A stretch of DNA of 64,000 bases from Larix kaempferi (lineage: Eukaryota; Streptophyta; Pinopsida; Pinales; Pinaceae). The first letter of the stretch is position 1. Each line of letters begins with the position of its first letter. The notes beneath the pieces are model-generated. The model was not told where the DNA came from and searched no databases. It worked only from the letters and a program-made list of their open reading frames with translations. The stretch lies in contig BSBM01000386.1 of assembly GCA_027924585.1 (NCBI GenBank), positions 854,001-918,000 on the forward strand. The letters run 5' to 3'. The position numbers and the translations under genes are program-made. This document shows positions 21,414-31,928 of the stretch, one piece after another.

Positions 21414-23188
21414 TGTAATGTCCCTTTTTAATAAATTTATTAAAATGACAAAATTTTCACTTTTTCTCCTAATTCGAACTTTGACTAGTTTTGATGTCTA
21501 GGTCTCCAAATTGCTCCAAATGCCTCCAAATAGTCAGGGGAAGTGTATGAATGATATTAGTACTTGATTATGATTCTCAGGGATTATTTAGGACCATCAA
21601 AACACTTCTACAAACTTCTTTAAACTTCTGGCCAAGATAAGAGTTTTCACTAGCAATTTGGGGTTCAAATCCCCCCAGGGTAAATGTTGAATATGGTTCT
21701 CCAAATGCTTCCAAACCAACTCGAATTTATGAACAGAGATAGAGGATGTATAAGGGATAATATTAAGGTCTCATGTGCATCATTATTCAGTTTATTAAGT
21801 CTGTTATAACCCTCTCCCAAACAGCTACAAAATTACTAGTTCGACCTTAGGGGAAATGGCATTAAATCTTCTCCAAATGCAATAAAACTGAGCAAGATGG
21901 CTTCAAATGCTTAAGTAATGAACATGAAACTTGTGATAATAATTAATGACAGTCAATTCAACATAAATACATCATAGAAACACTCCTCCATTCGAATTAA
22001 TCAACATTGCATTGGTATACATCAATATAGTGTGGAAATGGTCACTATTTTCTCATTAATAATCAATTTTACATACAATCACTTGGAATATCGACCTGGT
22101 AAAGTTATGAAAATAAAGAAAATATTATATTCATCTAAATACAAAATAAATGGGTCAATAGAATCTCCCCCAAAGAGTACAATAGCTCACCAAAAGCGCA
22201 ATCCCTCAAGGAGCAAGAACATGCAATGAAAAATGGAAATGGTTGAAGGAGTGAGCTGCACTAGAAGAAACCATGAGCTACCCTATATATTACACATAAA
22301 AATAAAGACTCCTTTAAATCTCCTTTAAAGGTTTGAATGGCCTTTCCACACACCAACTTGGATGGGAATCTTTCACCCTCTAAATTGGCTAAAGCAAGGA
22401 GACTAGTATTCCACTAGCTCTCTCTCTTCACAAATGCAAATTCTCAAAATGATAAAAATCTCTTCTCATGCTTGATTCATGTATTTTATAACCAACCTTA
22501 GCCTCCTATGGTTTGAATTCCTCCCATTAACTTCTAGAGATTTCCAATTAGGAAAGATTCCACATTATGCCACTTGTCTCCCAAGTTCCCAACCTTCCAC
22601 CTTCTCCCAATTCGAGTAGGAGTCTCTTTGGCTTCTTCAAATCCCATGAGCGCCACCTTGGATCCTATTTTTGGGCCTGACATGTCATATTGGTTAGATG
22701 TCAGCAATCAGGTCTGAAATTTGTCATAGGTGTCATAGATTCTTCATCATTGTTGTCATAGGAGCTAGGGAATCTAGCCCAAGTGTTCACAAACTTCTAG
22801 TTTGACTCTTCCTCTTCCATGGAGGTTACCATTCCCTCCAAATTAGACCTATGATGCTAAACACCATGTGTATGAGCATACCAACTCATCCAAGAATGTT
22901 TTCCTTCTCATGGATTCAAAATGGGAAGAGAGAGATGCCATGTGGCATTGAAAAATCAAGCTAGTGTGGATCCCACATCCTCCATATGTCTTCAAAACCA
23001 ATTGCCACCTAGAATTTCTCTTGAACTTCTTTATTCAACCTCTTTATTAAATACTTGAACTATTCTAATGTCTAAACATAATTTATTAGCTCCCTTATTA
23101 CAGTTCCAAATGTATCCATCCAACCTAGGGAACTAGTAGGATTGATGGGATTGTCTTGCTATGCAATTATTTGAATGGGGACATTACA
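21414..23188 (-). repeat. Element B 5' LTR
   Basis: This 1775-bp LTR runs TGTAATGT to ACATTACA on the plus strand and is collinear with the split copy at 10332-16561 and the solo copy at 43909-45654. No coding sequence is evident inside it. Confidence 0.92.
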
Positions 23189-23193
23189 GATAC

Positions 23194-23803
23194 GGCCATG
23201 CTCTTTCATATTTATGTCCCTATCTTCTCCACTCCTTTTCCCACTTGTCAATGTGAGCTTCAGAGTCTTGTCCTTGTGTGTGAAAATTGGGATTTCATCC
23301 TAAGCCATCGGTTTCTTATCTCCAAACCTTTAAATAAAATATGTCGAGGAAGTGGTCCATGTTTGGAGTTTTGACTGATGCATGTCCCACCATCTCACAG
23401 CTTGTCCTGTAAATGTCTCGACCAGACTCTGCAATCTCCCTTGTTCTCCGACATGCTTTGAAACCTATTCGACATGTACTAACGTAGATTCTCTTTCTTT
23501 GTATTGCAGCGCAGGAGTATGTGTCGAGTCACTTTTCGCTGGTGCTAAACTTGGATATTCGCAAATTTTTCTCTCGAATATCTTCAAAATGGTAGCGATA
23601 GAGAAGCATTTTTTAGTTTTCTTTTTAGATATGGATTCAATTGTCCTGCATTCTTTTAGTTGAAGTTCATAGTTTTCGATTTTCCAGTCGTACAGTTCAG
23701 CATCGGAATTGTATCCAGCTGCTGTAGGGTCTCCAAGATAGATTTCTCCTTGTGCATTTGGTTTGATATAATCTTCATTATTGTTTATTTGATATAGCTT
23801 CAT
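23194..23803 (-). pseudogene. Element A second gag-like module (first half)
   Basis: The frame at 23803-23465 gives a 112-aa acidic then basic peptide without a known motif. The continuation to about 23290 reads ETFTGQAVRWWDMHQ and LQTWTTSSTYFI, then RFGDKK, resembling the capsid region of Ty3 gag proteins. On the minus strand this comes after the protease. It resumes beyond element B at 10003-9732. It may be a captured second gag, or a diverged part of the pol leader. Confidence 0.5.
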
Positions 23804-23946
23804 ATATCATTTTCATCCTCCATAGGTTCTGACCATGGTTCTCCTTGAGATGGGAATATAGGAACTATCACCTTTTGGACGTTTCCTTTGAGTTTAATAC
23901 GACCTTTATTGAGAGATATCGATGCTTTCATTTTTAGGCCCCATGG

Positions 23947-24654
23947 TCAACCAACCGGGGCTGGGAATGAACTAGCCCCATATTTTGGATTTATAATCTC
24001 AAAGTTGACTCTTGTCACTATGCCTTTGATGGAAGTTTCGACATTTCTCCACACACCAATTGGTTCAATCAGTCCTTTATCGGCAAGTTTGAAATAAACT
24101 CCCGATTCTTGAATCCGAGGTCGACCTAATTGTTCCCAAGTATCACGAGTCATGATATTAACTTGCGAACCAAAATTGAGTACAATTTTTCGGACATGGT
24201 ATCCGTGTATTTCGAGGTCGACGAGAGGGTTGACATCGTTCTTATCTTTTTGGTTCAATAGGCATACGTTTTTGGCTTGTCTATGCCCGATAGATTTACT
24301 TTTGATATTATGCAATAAGTCAATTAACTTCCCAACAACTTCTTCTTTAGTTATAAGATTGAACAATTCATTAATATCTTCTTGTCGAACTTCCTCGTTA
24401 TCCTCTTGTGATGCTAGTTCATGTAATATATCGGATGCATTTTTATACAAAGAGTTTTGTTTGTTAGGGTTCAGATAATCCTCTTTATTTATTACTTTAC
24501 TTATTTGTGGATTATCTTGGCCAATTCGAGTACCTTGTCTTGTTATAATTTGCAGATTCTTTGTTCTAAGCACATCACATTTGGGAACACATGACAAGAC
24601 ATCCAAATATTTTTTATTTGTAATTTTCTCAATCATAATAGGGAAATCCTCCAA
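23947..24654 (-). pseudogene. Element A aspartic protease region, catalytic motif altered
   Basis: An open frame of 235 aa. Residues 1-140 are a charged linker. From about residue 145 a retropepsin-like fold is visible: NPLVDLEIHGYHVRKI, then VLNFGSQVNIM where relatives have Asp-Ser-Gly-Ser. So the catalytic Asp is Asn and the next residue is Phe. LADKGLIEPIGV and NFEII follow as expected. The fold is recognisable but not active. It sits between the Arg/Asn-rich tract and the second gag-like module. Confidence 0.7.
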
Positions 24655-24659
24655 GAAGT

Positions 24660-25101
24660 GACCCCCTACTCCACATTTTGTACAAAATTTAAGATCTGTT
24701 CGATCTTTATAAGGACACTCTGCATGGAGATGTACTTCACTAAGACAAGTGTCACATTGCCCAGGTCGATGAGGTCAGAAATATCTACTGCCATTTCCGC
24801 GACCTCGGCCTTGGTATCCTCTGCGTCAGTTGTAGTTATCATTCCGCTGATCGTATATTCTTCCATCGTATCTTGGATATCTATCATTTTTTTCATTTCG
24901 GTCGTACCGATCATTCCTTTCGTTTTTGCTGTTTCGGTCATATCTTTCGTTTCTTTCATTTCTGTCGTTTTGTTGTTCGACAGAGTTGGTCTGGTACATT
25001 ACATGGTAATTTTGTTTATTCTTTAGATTCAGATGGAATTTTGATATAGAATAATTACTAACTTCACATATTTGACACCACTTAGCTTGCTTGTTCTTCA
25101 T
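24660..25101 (-). pseudogene. Element A gag C-terminal Asn/Arg-rich tract with knuckle remnant
   Basis: The frame 25101-24826 begins near WCQICEVSNYS, the first half of a zinc knuckle, with the remaining ligands unclear. A tract of about ten NER/DRN/RYD repeats follows, highly basic and acidic by turns, as in RNA-binding gag tails. An overlapping frame (24959-24666) is Lys/Met/Thr-rich and is probably a shadow. Position between capsid and protease supports a nucleocapsid role. Confidence 0.5.
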
Positions 25102-25430
25102 ATTTTACGGGTAGTCATTTGTAGTATGTAAATTGTAATATTGACAAATATCACAGACACATCTTGTTTGTACAAGTCAGACATCTTGCCGTCGGTCCTC
25201 TTGAACACAAGAGTCTTTTGTGTGACCTGCAATATTACATTTGGTACACCAAACTTCCGCTCCTCTGATTTTTATGTCCCAGATGGATTTATGCATACTT
25301 CCCAGTCGTTCTTCAATATGTCTGTCGACATATACCAGAGGATATTTGTCATCCATCTTGATTTCTAGAGCCTTTGTCAGGGCGTCTTCATAAGAGTTGA
25401 CATTCTGTCATCGGACGTGCACTTTGATTT

Positions 25431-25800
25431 TTATAAGAGTCCAGCGACGAACCATTTGATCAAGAGTTTTTCCTTGATATCATAATCAATCTGGATCAAG
25501 AGGTCTTTAAACCTCTTGTCATATTCTTTTACGGTCTTTGTCAGTATTTGGACTATGGTCTTTAACTTCTCAGCAGCCAGGTATTTTGCATTCAGGGTTT
25601 TGAAGAAAGATAAGAAGAGCTGCTTGATTTGTGCATTTGTCGTGTCTGGTGTTTTGTCAATAAATCCCATGTACCAGGTGAGTGCTCTTTTTTATAAAGA
25701 GCCAGCAAACTGTTCCATCTGATGATCTTTGTTGGAAAGTGCATTGGCTTCCCATATTGACTCTCATACAAACCAGTGTCTCAGAGGATCTTCATCACCC
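25431..25800 (-). pseudogene. Element A gag capsid domain
   Basis: The frame (25670-25431) and the few codons before it (ALTWYMGFIDKTPDTT) are a typical Ty3 capsid: IKQLFLSFFKTLNAKYLAAE, then VKEYDKRFKDLLIQIDYD and LLIKWFVAGL. Stops flank the preserved portion. Gag forms the particle and packages element RNA. Confidence 0.75.
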
Positions 25801-26305
25801 TCGTAGAATGGGAGGTGTGTTGTGGTATGTGACATGTCTGCTGATACTTCGACCTCAAGGTTGACTGGAGGGGTCGGTGGATTATTACCGGAGACAGAAT
25901 TATTTACTTGGCTAACCTCAATAGGTACTATTTCCAAATGTGTATTGGGAGCGAGTTCTTCAACTTCACTGCCAGTTTTTGGAACTTCAGTCGGTTTGTT
26001 GGGTCTCAGAAGCGTGCTTTCTTTGACTACTTCTGTCGAAATCTAGGTGAAATTATGCTCAATCGGGATTTCACCTCTTCTCGGTTGTTCTGATGAACTC
26101 AACGATTCACACAATGATGGTAGTGGCAAGGGGGTTCTTCTGCATGATTTGAGTAGAGTAGATGGAAACTTCTATTGGAAAAATCGGGCTGAAAAGTGAC
26201 CCAGTTTCCTTCTTCTGGTCGATGAATCAACAGTCTATCGACTTCATCACCTTCATTACTTCGTCGATTCCAAATGCTTGACTGGCCAATGTGAATTCCT
26301 AGATC

Positions 26306-27314
26306 TTATTCGACAATGTACTGCACTCGAGTACTCTGAGTTAGATGCAGGGGAGAAGGTGGCGTTATTACCTCAGGTATATTTACTTGGAGAGCACTAC
26401 CATGCTCTATCCACAAGTGTTCATCCATAGGTGACAAGTTTTCGTCGACACCGCTTCCATCTCGGGCTTGACTCGACTCCGACATATTTCCTTTTGCAAC
26501 TGTCATGACAGCTGGTCCTTGTTTCTTCTGGAGCGCACTAGCTTGATCCTTCAACTCTTCTCTCCTTTTTCTCCTCTTCTCCCGCTCAATCTTCTGGATG
26601 TATGAAGTGATTTTGTGACTCATTGATCAATATTTGTCGAGTCTGTTGGATATTTCACCGTTGGTCATGTCGCCTTTTCATTTGTAGATATTTTTCATGC
26701 ATCTACTCCATCATAACATGTTTGGATACCCCCCAATGCCGGTCCGAAGTTCTCTAGGAAACTGGGGAAGTACGAAACTTCATTTTCTCAATAAATACTC
26801 CCACTCGCGCTCTTGTATGAATTTCTCCCAATCTCTTTCTTTTTCTTCCCAATTTGAGTTTGGAAGTGGCGGAAACAACAAGGGTCGAGTCTCGACAATA
26901 TGCATGGTGCCTTTTTCGATCAGGAACTTAAACAAGAGTGTCGGAAAAGAACACAAAAACTGGTCGGTAAGGTTGGTGAAAAACCATCTCCTCACATCAT
27001 CAACAGACACTCGCTCTTCAATCGTGCATTCTTCACAGAACTCGTCAACAATCTTCTTGCACCATTCTGATAGATTCGTACGACCTCCGTTAATCATCTT
27101 CGTGATCAATTTGCGCTCCTTTTCATCTAGTTTTCTTCTCATCCTGGAGCTTCTTCAGTGCGAACGACACAGATTCCATGAACTTCTCATGTGTCTCAGA
27201 AAAGAATTTCTCTCTTGCTTGAGCAATCATTAGAGTGTTCCTTCTAGCATAATTTTGTAGGTAATTAACAATCTTTCTCTCCCACCAATCCTTAATCTCT
27301 TGCTCTGATATCAT
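26306..27314 (-). pseudogene. Element A 5' coding region, unrecognised
   Basis: Three frames read 5' to 3': 27314-27123 (basic, many Lys/Glu/Arg, WWERKIVNYLQNYARRN), 27142-26780 (LSEWCKKIVDEFCEEC, then DDVRRWFFTNLTDQFL, and a Trp/Glu-rich end), and 26623-26306 (a strongly basic helix EKRRKRREELKDQ followed by an acidic Ser-rich tail). The first two overlap by about 20 bp in different frames, implying one shift. The region lies between the 5' LTR and the capsid, so it is either an N-terminal gag extension or a separate leader ORF. I recognise no domain. Confidence 0.45.
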
Positions 27315-27384
27315 TGATCATGCTCTCTATCACTTATGTATGCATCACCGACAACATAACCAATGTTGTAGTCAAGGGGGTTAC

Positions 27385-27694
27385 ATTGTTACCAGTGATA
27401 CATATTATATATAAGCAAGCAACACAAGGATACATATAAAATAGACAAGAGATGGAGAGGAATCACAAGCCTTATATTACTTAGCAAGATATGCAGAACA
27501 ATACATAAGAACAGATCCAATATAATCTATGAGTCATCTCACCAACCTATATATATGTTTTACATACAGTTATATAACTGCTCGTCGGTTTAACCGACTG
27601 ACCCAACATGCACTGGTTGACGCAACTGTCGACATGTTTTACAAGAGGTCGGACGGAGGACCTAGTCGACATGCCTACTTGGGATCCTCCAACA
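27385..27694 (-). repeat. Element A 5' LTR
   Basis: 310 bp, matching 9-318 at about 90%. It is followed by AATAC, identical to positions 4-8. The inner side reads GTAACCCCCTTGACTAC on the minus strand, and no standard tRNA primer site is obvious there. Confidence 0.87.
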
Positions 27695-29480
27695 AATACT
27701 ATGATAGAGGAAGGATTGGTGACCCTTCCACAAGTTGTCCCTTGAATATAATATTATGCTAGAGAAATGGTCACTCAACCCTTCCCATGATTCCACTCAA
27801 TGAGAATACTCATCTAGAGGAAGTGTTGGTCTACCATTCCCTTATATCACAGTGTCGAGAATACTATCATGGGAGGTAGGGTAAATGGAATATTCCTAAG
27901 GCCATCCTTAACAATAATACTATGCTTGAGGAAGGGTTAATTGACCCTTATCTAGGATTCTCCACAAAGGTAAATTGATAATGGATAAAGGGTTTGTTGA
28001 CCCTTTCCCTAGCTCACTCTTGTTGGGAATACTAGGTTGGAGGAAGGGTTAACTGAACCTTCCTTGGGTTACCCCTCTACAAGAATTTTATGTTAGAGGA
28101 AGGGTTGGTCAAACCTTTCTTTGTCTCTCCCTTGATAGGAATAATATACATGAGGCCTATTGACCCTTATCTAACCTCACCTTCAATGAGAATATGATTT
28201 GGAGGAAGTGTCAGTTGCCCCTCCTACAGATTTTCCCTCATTGGGAATACTATGTTGGAGGAAATTTTGTTCAACCCTTAATAGCCCCCCCTTCAATGAG
28301 AGTAAGATATTGGTGGAGGTGTTGGATGAACATTCTTCAGGCTCCCCCTCAATGAGAATACTAAGTTTAAGGAAGGGAAAACCAACACTTTTGTGGGCTC
28401 TCCCTCAACAAGAATTATATTCTAGAGTTAAGATAAACTGACCCTTTCCTTGAAACTCCTTCAATGAGAATATTATGATGGAGGAAGCGTTGAAAAACCA
28501 TTCCCCTATATCCTCCTCTATGGAAACTCTATGCTAGAGGAAGGGTTAGTTGAACCTTCCTTGGACTCCCCTTTGATGAGAAGACTATTTTGGAGGAAGG
28601 GTTGACCAACCCTTCCTCAAGATTCACCTTAATGTGAAGTCTACACTGGAGGAAGACTCAATTACCCCTTTCCATTTCTTTCCCTTGACATGAATACCAT
28701 GCTTGAGGAAGGGTCAATATTATCCAAGCCCCTTTCGATGATAATACTAATGTGGAGGAAGGGTTTACCTATTGTTCCTTGGGATCCCCCTCGATGAGAA
28801 TACTAATGTGGAGGAATAGTTAGTTGAGTCTTCTATGGGCCCCCTTTCGATCAAAATACTATATTAGAGGACCTTTCAGTAGGCTCCCCATCAATGTGAA
28901 TGTATATTGGAGTAAGGGTTAATTGACCCTTTCTTAAGCCCCCCTTTAATAAGAATACATAGGATGAAGGGTTGACCAAGCCTTCCCTAGGATCTCCCTT
29001 AATGAGAATTCCATGTTGGAGGAAGGGTCAACTGAACCTTCCCTTGGATTGACCTTGATGAGAATACTATACTTAAGGAAGGGTTGGAAAACCCTTCCTT
29101 GACCGCCCCATCATCCAACCTCGATGAGAATACTAATGTGGAGGAAGGGTCGATAGACCCTTCCATATGCTCTGGCCCGAGTAGAATACTATGCTAGAGG
29201 AACGGTAAGTCAACCCTTCTATGGGCTCCCTTTGAAAATAATGCTATGTTGGAGGAAGGATCGGCCAAGCCTTCCTTGAGCTTCCCCTTGATTAGAATTC
29301 TATGTTTAAAGGAAGGATTGATCAACCCTTCCTCGATCCCCCTTTTGACAAGAATACTAATATGGAAGAAGTGTTGGTTGACCCTTCCTTGGGATCCCCT
29401 TCAACAAGAATTCAATGCTAGAGGAAGGGTTGATTATCCCTTTTCCTTGATCACTCTTGATGGGAATACTTTGATGTCAC
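27695..29480. repeat. Palindromic minisatellite, about 30 units of roughly 57 bp
   Basis: Units repeat a phrase of the form GAGAATACTATG, (TT)GGAGGAAGGGT, a short centre, ACCCTTCCT, then a C/T-rich stretch with CTCCC. Spacing between GGAAGG cores is mostly 52-62 bp. In many units the GGAAGGGT and ACCCTTCC halves are inverted repeats. At 28593-28618 the arms are 12 bp with a 2-bp spacer. Units are diverged from one another, so the array is old. The sequence to the left of element A (GGGAATAC, 1-8) fits the same unit, so the array continues beyond the window. No reading frame persists across units. Confidence 0.88.
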
Positions 29481-30240
29481 TACCAAAGAATGATGGTTCA
29501 ATTACCTTCAAGGTTTATGTAAATGTTATAAATCATCATTTTCTTGTGGTGACATCACTATGACATTGACCAACCTCATAATGAGTGCTCTAAACTTGAC
29601 AAAACATGTTACTCTAGATAGATGGTGCTTAATGACCAATTGTTTGTTCTTGCCACATTAAGATAAAGATACATTAGACAATACAAATAATGCAAAATTG
29701 ATAAGGAATCTAGTCATTAATTCTTAGCATATGTTCTTTGTATATGACATTATTATTGTGGTAGGAGAGTATTATTGTGATTTGATGTGATGAAACCTTT
29801 TGGTTTCCAATTCTCATAGAGTAGTTGAGATGGTTTTTTGTTGTCATGGAGTAGTTAATATTTCATCTCTAACTATCTCTATTACTATATTTTGGTTTCT
29901 ATTATTTAGGATCTTGTCTCCTAGTTTTCTAAGTTGGTTTTCTTGATGTAATGTTGTAAAATCTTGTGCTTCGTCAATGAAACAATATTCAGATAATTCT
30001 TTTTGTACTTGTTGGTGTTGAACTTTACTCATGAGTGAGATTTCCCACATCATTGGTGTCAGAGCCTCATTCTTATCTATGGTTTGGATTTATTCTTTTT
30101 GTTTATTTGATTCTTATGGTTTCTTTTCCATTAGTTGTGGCTCAGAACCCCCAAGCTTACACGATTTCTCATATGATTCTCTTTGGAATCTACATATGCA
30201 GTGACCATTTTTTTTCCTACCGCAAGTTTTAATAGAGAAT
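29481..30240 (+). mobile_element. Probable LTR remnant with primer-binding site
   Basis: TGGTGTCAGAGC at 30054-30065 matches the initiator tRNA-Met complement but for one base. It follows an LTR-like end (GAGATTTCCCACATCAT). The preceding 300 bp (from about 29740) has CTTCGTCAATGAAACAATATTC, a typical Copia R-U5 style. No coding sequence follows, so only the 5' end survives. The left limit of the LTR is not determined. Confidence 0.45.
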
Positions 30241-31010
30241 TTCCTTATGTGCTGGTTTCACATTGAAAAAATGGAGAATTTCCCTATGTGTTGGTTTCAT
30301 ATTGAAAGACTACAATTGATTGGTGCTTGAGTTTGAATTTTGCTCATAGAGGTGATGAAATACTAGTCGTTGTATGTACTTGTTTAAACACATTTTAGAG
30401 GCAAATAAAGGACCTTTGAAGTGATCATATTCCACTTCTAGAGCTTCTTCTTTATCTATTTGTGCCTTGAGGATAATAAATCTATTCATGCTAATGTTTT
30501 GATATACATCAAGTGATGTGATCTCCTAGTCTATCCACAATGGGATTTTCTTAAAACCAACACACTACCCTCATATTTGCAAATCGATCTTAGTCTTCCT
30601 ACCCACTAGAGTCCTTATAAAAAACACTCCAAAATTAAAATATTTTGCATGAAGATTCACGTGTTTCATTGTTATCACAAAGGCTTTACCATGTTTCTCT
30701 TTATACTCACTTTCTCATGACTTTTAGGGAGAAACGAGAAATCCTTCCATATTAGTTGTTATTCTTCATCATACACTATACATTCTAAATCCTTTCACCA
30801 ATTTGTGAGGGAAGGGAGTGACATGAGCCTTTGTTAGGGGTTCAAGCCTCTCCAAAACCTAGTTAACCCATGAAATAAAATAAAAAATCTTTAATGCTCA
30901 TCTACATTCCTTCCTATTTTTAAATTCATTAAAATATTGAGAGAAACTCTAAATTTGTGTGTAAATACTTCTAGTTGGAAAATTAAAAAATTCATTAATT
31001 CTATTGGTTG
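30241..31010. other. Intergenic, no gene seen
   Basis: Apart from two tandem copies of about 38 bp (GAGAATTTCC..ATTGAAA, 30236-30310), I see no repeat, motif or coding potential here. Confidence 0.5.
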
Positions 31011-31740
31011 TGTGAAATATAACTCACAATATAATCTAGTAGCTAAATATTACCTCACAATCAAGAAATTTGGCTAAGTATGCAGAAAAATAGTGTAAAA
31101 AGAATTTTGGACACATAAATGATAAAAAACCAGTCACAAATGATAAAAAACCAGACATTAATGATCAAATAGCAGGTTTATTATAACTGTCCAACCCAGA
31201 AATGAGTTGTGAATATATTTATATATCATTTGGAAGAATTCGTTTTCCTTTGGAGGCAACTACAAGTGGCTAGCTTACATTGGACCTCAACCCCCCTTAG
31301 GTTGACCAATAGGATCCCAAATCACCTCAAACAACTACGAATTTTCAATCTGAATGTTGGGTAGGCATGGGAAAGAATTAATGATGGTCATAGATGTGGT
31401 GGTGAGGATTTTGTGGAGTGTAGGTGGCCAAGGATAGGCCAAAACAACCAAAAAGGGGGGAAAATGTCCACATACAATGCATGGGTGCCTCAAGTCAAAG
31501 ACAAATCCTTAAAACATGGGATAAGGGCACCTTTTCTCAAGTAGTGGCAATAAATGCTGGAGGTGGCCATAAATGAGGGCGCCTAACAACTAGTTTGACT
31601 ATATTTTGGTCCAAAAGTGGTGGATTATGCCACAAATAACTTCTAACAACCTTGGATTCTCATCATTATCCTTATTTTGGACCAGTTAATCATCAATATA
31701 ATGTATGACTAAGGTCCTAAGGTGTAATAATGTTCTAACA
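31011..31740 (-). repeat. Element D 3' LTR
   Basis: 730 bp, ending at the polypurine tract complement CCCCCCCTTAA (31741-31751). It matches the remaining 299 bp of the other LTR, including a short tandem phrase AATGATAAAAAACCAG. Confidence 0.88.
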
Positions 31741-31928
31741 CCCCCCCTTAAGCTAGATGTATGTAGCCAATAATAAAAAATGAGGCCTTGACAACTAAGG
31801 CTCAAGTCACCTCTTACAACAACAATTTTTATTAGTCCATGTAACCAAAGTAAGGAGGAAAACCACATGGGAAATAAAACCTCCCCTAAAAAATGGACAT
31901 GAAACAAATATGGAAAAAGTACCAGTCT

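Larger units (their letters stand above)
10332..23188 (-). mobile_element. Element B: chromodomain Ty3/gypsy retrotransposon (chromovirus)
   Basis: Long LTRs (about 1.77 kb) lie at 21414-23188 and, split by element C, at 10332-11497 plus 15954-16561. Each starts TGTAATGT and ends ACATTACA, an 8-bp perfect inverted repeat. The flanks are GATAT (10327-10331) and GATAC (23189-23193), a 5-bp duplication with one change. Genes read right to left: gag, protease, RT-RNase H, integrase, chromodomain. A primer-binding site for initiator tRNA-Met and a polypurine tract are present. Over the first 290 bp of LTR I count about 20 differences. Gag and integrase are frame-broken and the protease has lost its catalytic Asp. 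A third LTR of this family is solo at 43909-45654. Confidence 0.92.
9..27694 (-). mobile_element. Element A: large Ty3/gypsy LTR retrotransposon, nested and broken
   Basis: The element is bounded by 310-bp direct repeats (9-318 and 27385-27694) and flanked by the 5-bp duplication AATAC (4-8 and 27695-27699), which belongs to the surrounding minisatellite. Genes read right to left: an unrecognised 5' region, gag, an Arg/Asn-rich tract, protease, a second gag-like stretch, RT, RNase H, integrase, then about 3.5 kb of extra coding sequence. Removing the solo LTR (5426-7594) and element B (10332-23188) leaves about 12.65 kb. I count about 32 mismatches over 308 LTR positions, so the insertion is old. 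Many frames carry stops or shifts. No chromodomain follows the integrase, which places it outside the chromoviruses (family knowledge). The exact lineage is not resolved. Confidence 0.88.

Noticed and set aside
27529-27762. Plus-strand frames in the LTRs (also 153-374)
   Set aside because: Antisense frames within element A LTRs; similarity to each other simply reflects LTR identity.
28199-29563. Open frames inside the minisatellite as protein genes
   Set aside because: They arise from repeat units in shifting frames, and no frame persists across units.
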